Source: Chryseobacterium gleum (GTDB taxonomy: Bacteria > Bacteroidota > Bacteroidia > Flavobacteriales_D > UBA2798). Taken from it: a stretch of 42,715 nt of DNA. The translations under genes were made by a program, and so were the position numbers. This document shows positions 36,870-42,715 of this stretch, piece by piece; position 1 is the stretch's first letter; each line of letters opens with the position of its first letter. The stretch is from the NCBI GenBank assembly GCA_945865695.1, contig CAMBFX010000007.1:1-42715 (forward strand), in the 5' to 3' direction. The notes below the pieces were generated by a model, which saw only the letters and a list, made by a program, of their open reading frames with translations, was not told where the DNA came from and did no database searches.

Positions 36870-37134
36870 GTACAAGGTTATAATTTTAAAACAAGCTTCA
36901 GCCGATTTAGAATCTTCGGATGTTTATTTCAGACAATTCAGCGAAGCAACTGCATTGAAATTATTCGAATCCGTTATGGAACATTTGAAAACTTTAGAAT
37001 TCAATCCCTTTTTCGAAATCAGATATGATAATGTAAGAGTTTTGCCAGTAAAAGGAATGAAACATAACATTCATTTTACTTTGGATGAAAATCGAAAAAT
37101 TATTCGGGTTTATGCGATAGTTTCTTCATATTGA
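36829..37134 (+). CDS. RelE/ParE superfamily toxin-like protein (no ATG start; TTG in ORF track)
   Basis: 'YKVIILKQASADLESSDVYFRQFSEATALKLFESVMEHLKTLEFNPFFEIRYDNVRVLPVKGMKHNIHFTLDENRKIIRVYAIVSSY'. Confidence 0.65.
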   Translation: MKNKCERNLGTKNRYKVIILKQASADLESSDVYFRQFSEATALKLFESVMEHLKTLEFNPFFEIRYDNVRVLPVKGMKHNIHFTLDENRKIIRVYAIVSSY

Positions 37135-37163
37135 AAACCATTTAATGCAAAAACGAGGAAGAA

Positions 37164-37604
37164 ATGAAAGTCAAACCCATCCGAACCAAAACTGATTAGA
37201 AAAATGCACTTAAACGCATTGATGAATTGATTATGATTCTTTCGAATGATAAATTAAAAACTTATAATCAATCTATCCGACAAAAGAAAGGAAAATTGGT
37301 TTCGGATAAAATCATTTTGAAAAATCCTAAAAAGGGAACTGCAATCTATGACGAGCTTGATGTTTTAGGAACGTTGGTGGCCGCCTATGAAGAAATTCAT
37401 TATCCAATTGAAGCACCCGATCCAATTGCAGCAGTGAAATTCATGATGGAAGAAAATGGATTAAAACAACAAGATCTTGTTCCCTATTTCGGAAGTAAAG
37501 GATTAGTGTCTGATTTTTTCAACGGAAACAGAACACTTTCTATTCGAATTATAAAATCTCTGCATAAAAATTTCGGAATGCCTTATGAGGTTTTGATGGG
37601 GTGA
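37164..37604 (+). pseudogene. HigA-like HTH antitoxin with an in-frame TAG at codon 12 (ORF track shows 37227..37604)
   Basis: ATG 37164: MKVKPIRTKTD*KNALKRIDELIMILSNDKLK... then 'YDELDVLGTLVAAYEEIHYPIEAPDPIAAVKFMMEENGLKQQDLVPYFGSKGLVSDFFNGNRTLSIRIIKSLHKNFGMPYEVLM'. The frame continues across the TAG. Confidence 0.7.
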
Positions 37605-37619
37605 AAATAGATTGAAATT

Positions 37620-38231
37620 TTAATTAACCACCGGCCACAACACCACACCGGCAAAAATCAAAAAAGCTATTCCTGAAACCACATTCACAATCGTCATGGC
37701 GCGTTCATCTAAAAATCTTTTCAATTTCGAAGCGCTATAAGAAATTAAAATCTCCGTTAAAAAAATTGCCAGAATCGTTCCGCTGAAATAAACAATCATT
37801 CTTGTTGTGGTATAGTTATCTGAATTATGAAGCGTAGTAGAAATTCCAACCCACATAAAAAAATTGGCGGGATTGATGGCATTTAAAACAAATCCGTTTA
37901 CCATATACATCGGTACGGTCATTTTTTTTGTTTTAGGATAAAATGTTACCACTTTCTTTTTGAAAATACTGAATAGCCCGATAAAAATTAAAAGACAAGC
38001 TCCCACAATTCGCACAATGATTTCGGTGGTTCCTCCTTGAGGAATCAAATACGAATTTAAAGAGCTAAGAAAAATTAAAATTATATCGGATATGATAACT
38101 CCTAATGCAATCGCTATCCCGCTCTTAAAACCATTATCAATGCTGTTCTGGATGAGATAAAAGAAAATGGTGCCTAACATCGTGCTGAGCACAAAACCGG
38201 TTCCGAAGCCATTTAAGAAAGAAGTGATCAA
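37620..38231 (-). CDS. LysE family translocator
   Basis: 203 aa membrane protein; 'GFGTGFVLSTMLGTIFFYLIQNSIDNGFKSGIAIALGVIISDIILIFLS' and 'NGFVLNAINPANFFMWVGI' fit LysE/RhtB. The start appears to be TTG. Confidence 0.82.
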   Translation of the reverse strand: MITSFLNGFGTGFVLSTMLGTIFFYLIQNSIDNGFKSGIAIALGVIISDIILIFLSSLNSYLIPQGGTTEIIVRIVGACLLIFIGLFSIFKKKVVTFYPKTKKMTVPMYMVNGFVLNAINPANFFMWVGISTTLHNSDNYTTTRMIVYFSGTILAIFLTEILISYSASKLKRFLDERAMTIVNVVSGIAFLIFAGVVLWPVVN

Positions 38232-38292
38232 GTAAAAAGTTTAGGTTACGAAGCTAAGAAAAATCTAACCACAGATAAAATTTAAAGAGATA

Positions 38293-38399
38293 AACCGCAG
38301 AGGCGCAGAGAAGCGCGGAGGAAAAAGCATTTTGAATAATTAGAATTAATGCAAATAGCGAATTAGAAAAAATCTGTGGCTCTCTGCGCCTTTGCGGTT
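38293..38399. repeat. Interspersed short inverted repeat (AACCGCAGAGGCGCAGAG family)
   Basis: AACCGCAGAGGCGCAGAG (38293-38310) vs CTCTGCGCCTTTGCGGTT (38382-38399), 17/18 complementary. Confidence 0.8.
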
Positions 38400-38408
38400 A
38401 AAAATAAT

Positions 38409-38927
38409 TTATTTTCTGAAAAACCCCCACTTTGAAAAAAGTGAAGTTTTCTTCTTGCAACGCTTGATATGATTATTCAAATCATTCACCAGTTTATCAT
38501 TTAAACAATAAGAAATTGCTTTTTTATAGAAAGTAATCGCTTTTTTATATTCACCGCGCAATTCATACAATGAACCGAATTCATCATAGACATTGCATTT
38601 GTTCATGCCTTTTATTTTTAACGCTCTATTGAGTAAATTTTCCAATTCATCCAAACGATCTTCGTCACGCAACAAATAAGAATAATTGATATACGATGGA
38701 GTATATTCTGGATCAAATTTCATTGCCAATAAATAATGCTTTTCTGCAATACGATTATCTTGGTAACGGTTTTTATACAACCATCCCAAATGATTATGCG
38801 CTCTGCCAAATGAAGGTTCTTCTTGAAGAATTTGTTCCAACATTTTTTTTCCTTCGGTATGATCACCGGCATCGAAAGCTTTATCAGCTTCCAAAAATAA
38901 ATCCTCTATTTCACGTGTCGTTTGCAT
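38409..38927 (-). CDS. Tetratricopeptide repeat protein
   Basis: 'GRAHNHLGWLYKNRYQDNRIAEKHYLLAMKFDPEYTPSYINYSYLLRDEDRLDELENLLNRALKI..YDEFGSLYELRGEYKKAITFYKKAISY'. Confidence 0.88.
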   Translation of the reverse strand: MQTTREIEDLFLEADKAFDAGDHTEGKKMLEQILQEEPSFGRAHNHLGWLYKNRYQDNRIAEKHYLLAMKFDPEYTPSYINYSYLLRDEDRLDELENLLNRALKIKGMNKCNVYDEFGSLYELRGEYKKAITFYKKAISYCLNDKLVNDLNNHIKRCKKKTSLFSKWGFFRK

Positions 38928-39013
38928 ATTTCTAAGACTGGGGAAAGCCAGTTTGGTTGCCTCTAAAATAAGGAAATAATTATTGATTATTCAATATTGA
39001 TTATTGAAATTCA

Positions 39014-39175
39014 ACAGGTCGCCCCGATGGGGCTTTGGTGAACCTATCTAATTTTGATTCTACAAACAGTTCACTCCTACGGAGTTCCTTTAGCTTTTAG
39101 TTCCGTAGGAACGACCTGTTTGTAGCATTTTTTTTCATTGGTATTTTGAGCTCCATAGGAGCGACCTGTTTCTTA
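39014..39175. repeat. Cluster of REP-like GGTCGxxCCTACGGxG elements (four copies, both orientations)
   Basis: acaggtcgccccgatggggc (39014-), tacaaacagttcactcctacggag (39061-39084), ttccgtaggaacgacctgtttgta (39101-39124), ctccataggagcgacctgtttctta (39151-39175). Confidence 0.8.
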
Positions 39176-39192
39176 ATTCTTACCTTTGCAAC

Positions 39193-39870
39193 ATGTCAAT
39201 TATTCTCCATATCGAAACCTCGACCAAGGCTTGTTCAGTTGCAATAGCCGAGGGCGGACATTTGTTAGCCAGTGACTTCCGTTTGTTTGAGCATTATGCT
39301 CATGCCGAAACAGTGAACCCGATGATTCAATCGGTAATGAAAGAAGCTAAACGAAATTTCAAGGATTTGGAAGCTATTGCGGTAAGTTCTGGACCAGGTT
39401 CATACACTGGTTTGCGAATTGGAATCAGTTCGGCCAAGGGTTTTTGTTATGGTTTAGAAATTCCTTTAATCGCGATTTCTTCTTTAGAAATAATGGCTGT
39501 GGCTGGTAAAAACTATGAAGGGAAACACGAGAATGCAGTTTTAGTTCCAATGATGGACGCTCGAAGAATGGAAGTTTATTCGGCCACTTTTGATAAAGAT
39601 TTAAAACGAATAGATAACGACAAAGCGATTGTTGTGGATGAAAATTTTACGACTCGTTTTGAAGGCGAAAAAATTTATTATTTCGGAGATGGAATGGAGA
39701 AATGTAAATCCATTTTAGAAAATGATTCTCGTTCTGTTTTCATTGATGCGATTTATCCTGATGCAAAAAATATGATTCAACTTTCATTGGAGAAATTCAG
39801 GAGTTCGGAGTTTGAGGATTTGGCTTATTTTGAACCGGATTATTTGAAGGAGTTTAATAGTCACAAATAG
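39193..39870 (+). CDS. tsaB: tRNA threonylcarbamoyladenosine biosynthesis protein TsaB
   Basis: 'MSIILHIETSTKACSVAIAEGGHLLASD', 'AIAVSSGPGSYTGLRIGISSAKGFCYGLEIPLIAISSLEIMA', 'PMMDARRMEVYSATF'. Confidence 0.95.
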   Translation: MSIILHIETSTKACSVAIAEGGHLLASDFRLFEHYAHAETVNPMIQSVMKEAKRNFKDLEAIAVSSGPGSYTGLRIGISSAKGFCYGLEIPLIAISSLEIMAVAGKNYEGKHENAVLVPMMDARRMEVYSATFDKDLKRIDNDKAIVVDENFTTRFEGEKIYYFGDGMEKCKSILENDSRSVFIDAIYPDAKNMIQLSLEKFRSSEFEDLAYFEPDYLKEFNSHK

Positions 39871-39882
39871 TTTTTTGAAGAA

Positions 39883-40264
39883 GCCACAGATGGCACAGAT
39901 TTCACAGATGAAGAATATGAAGAACTGATATTGGAAAAGATTTTCAGGAATTATTTTAATAATGCGCTTACGCTTGCGCAGAAGCTTCAGCGTAGGCGCA
40001 CGCGAATATTTTTGCCGCAGATTTACTCATTTACTATTTCTTTTTAATTGAATTCTTGAGAAAAGTTAAATGATTTACGCGGATTTTGAAATCCAAAAAA
40101 AATTAAAATCAACCGATGTATTTATTCCCGTTGGTCATGATAATGTTCATCCTTAAAATCCGTGCAATCCGCTGCAAAAACGAAGATTGTCGAAGGCAAT
40201 TAAATCGGTGTTAATCTAATTTCCATTCTTTTATTTCATCTGTGAAATCTGTGCCATCTGTGGC
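39883..40264. repeat. 382-bp non-coding element bounded by perfect 30-bp inverted repeats built from CACAGATNN 9-mers
   Basis: gccacagatggcacagatttcacagatgaa (39883-39912) is the exact reverse complement of ttcatctgtgaaatctgtgccatctgtggc (40235-40264); nested imperfect IRs inside. Confidence 0.85.
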
Positions 40265-40324
40265 AAAAAAATAAATTTGTCGCAAGAAAAAATCCTCCTC
40301 CACTAAATTTTCGCGGCAAAGAAA

Positions 40325-40352
40325 AACCCTGTAGCCGAAGGCGTACAGGGTT
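40325..40352 (-). terminator. Rho-independent terminator of atpDC
   Basis: Minus strand AACCCTGT-ACGCCTTCGGCT-ACAGGGTT followed by TTT. Confidence 0.82.
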
Positions 40353-40374
40353 CAAAAATTATCATTGTAAAAAA

Positions 40375-40608
40375 TTACTCCGCCAAAATAATCACCTTGT
40401 TTTTCAAAACTTCCACAACGCCACCGTTCACTTCAAAATTTTGATTGCCTTCTGCACTTTCAATTTTAATCGTTCCTTTTCTAAGAACAGTGATAATGGG
40501 TGCGTGATCTTCTAAAATTCCCAATGAGCCATCTTTTCCAGGAAGAGAAATGTATTTCACTTTTCCACTGAAAATGTTTTTATCGGGTGATAAGATATCT
40601 AATTGCAT
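40375..40608 (-). CDS. atpC: F0F1 ATP synthase subunit epsilon (short, N-terminal beta-domain only)
   Basis: 77 aa MQLDILSPDKNIFSGKVKYISLPGKDGSLGILEDHAPIITVLRKGTIKIE..FEVNGGVVEVLKNKVIILAE. Confidence 0.95.
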   Translation of the reverse strand: MQLDILSPDKNIFSGKVKYISLPGKDGSLGILEDHAPIITVLRKGTIKIESAEGNQNFEVNGGVVEVLKNKVIILAE

Positions 40609-40618
40609 ACTTTTAAAA

Positions 40619-42187
<1,569 letters not shown>

Positions 42188-42305
42188 TTAAGGATTGAAT
42201 GTTGATATATATTTTTCCTAATTTTGATTAGGTTTTTGTCCTATTCAAACTAAGACACCAAAACATTGAATTACTTGTTTATCCGTAAAAAAAGAAAGAA
42301 TTTAA

Positions 42306-42715
42306 GTGAAGATTTACACTAGTCTTAGTCAGTTTAAGAATGTTAATAATCCTGTTTTAACCACCGGAACCTTTGACGGAGTTCATCTTGGACATAAAAA
42401 AATATTGCGTCAGTTGCGTTTGGCGGCCGATCATTTGGTTGGAGAAACCGTTTTGTTTACGTTTCATCCACATCCTCGAATGGTTTTGTTTCCGGATGAT
42501 CATAATTTGAAATTATTAAATACAGAGAGAGAAAAAATAGAACAATTAGAAAAAGCAGGTTTGCAACATTTAATACTTTTTCCGTTTACCTTGGAATTTT
42601 CTCGAATGAGTGCTACCGAATTTGTGCGTGATATTCTGGTCAATCAATTAAAAGTAAAAAAACTGATTATTGGATACGATCATCATTTTGGAAGAAACAG
42701 AGAAGGTTCGGCAGA
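42306..42715 (+). CDS. ribF: Bifunctional riboflavin kinase/FAD synthetase, N-terminal part (truncated by window end)
   Basis: GTG start: VKIYTSLSQFKNVNNPVLTTGTFDGVHLGHKKILRQLRLAADHLVGETVLFTFHPHPRMVLFPDDHNLKLLNTEREKIEQLEKAGLQHLILFPFTLEFSRMSATEFVRDILVNQLKVKKLIIGYDHHFGRNREGSA; open at window edge, absent from ORF track. Confidence 0.93.
   Translation, partial: MKIYTSLSQFKNVNNPVLTTGTFDGVHLGHKKILRQLRLAADHLVGETVLFTFHPHPRMVLFPDDHNLKLLNTEREKIEQLEKAGLQHLILFPFTLEFSRMSATEFVRDILVNQLKVKKLIIGYDHHFGRNREGSA

Overview
This looks like Bacteroidota chromosomal DNA. Support comes from T9SS sorting domains, PorP/SprF proteins, an S46 peptidase, a TAnnTTTG-type promoter and an atpDC pair. The first ~27 kb is a cell-surface cluster. 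It holds two tandem [gliding/CHU_C adhesin + PorP/SprF] modules, including a 3589-aa SprB-repeat protein with about 39 repeats. It also holds a GH-A-like secreted hydrolase, a YCF48-like T9SS protein, and a divergently transcribed 1869-aa protein. That protein combines an N-terminal beta-barrel-like region, 12 Ig-like repeats, five 'ICH..PPGN..AHxAHGDxLGEC' repeats and a TolA-like Lys/Glu/Ala coiled coil. The second part is mostly housekeeping: an S46 peptidase with a TPR-like tail, hppD and hmgA separated by a four-helix-bundle gene in a GCTAAT-rich repeat cluster, a BlaI/BlaR1-like pair with a perfect operator-like dyad, CapA, degraded-looking toxin/antitoxin genes, LysE, a TPR protein, tsaB, atpC, atpD and the start of ribF. 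Most notable observations: (1) in the giant SprB protein two extra cysteines per repeat are gained or lost strictly together, which predicts a second disulfide; (2) the mosaic 1869-aa surface protein, with interleaved Cys-pair and Cys-free Ig repeats and HGD repeats; (3) two probable frameshifts at homopolymers and one in-frame amber codon; (4) the mobile-looking four-helix-bundle unit between hppD and hmgA; (5) a 382-bp element bounded by perfect 30-bp inverted repeats. Everything here was read by eye; no database search was run.
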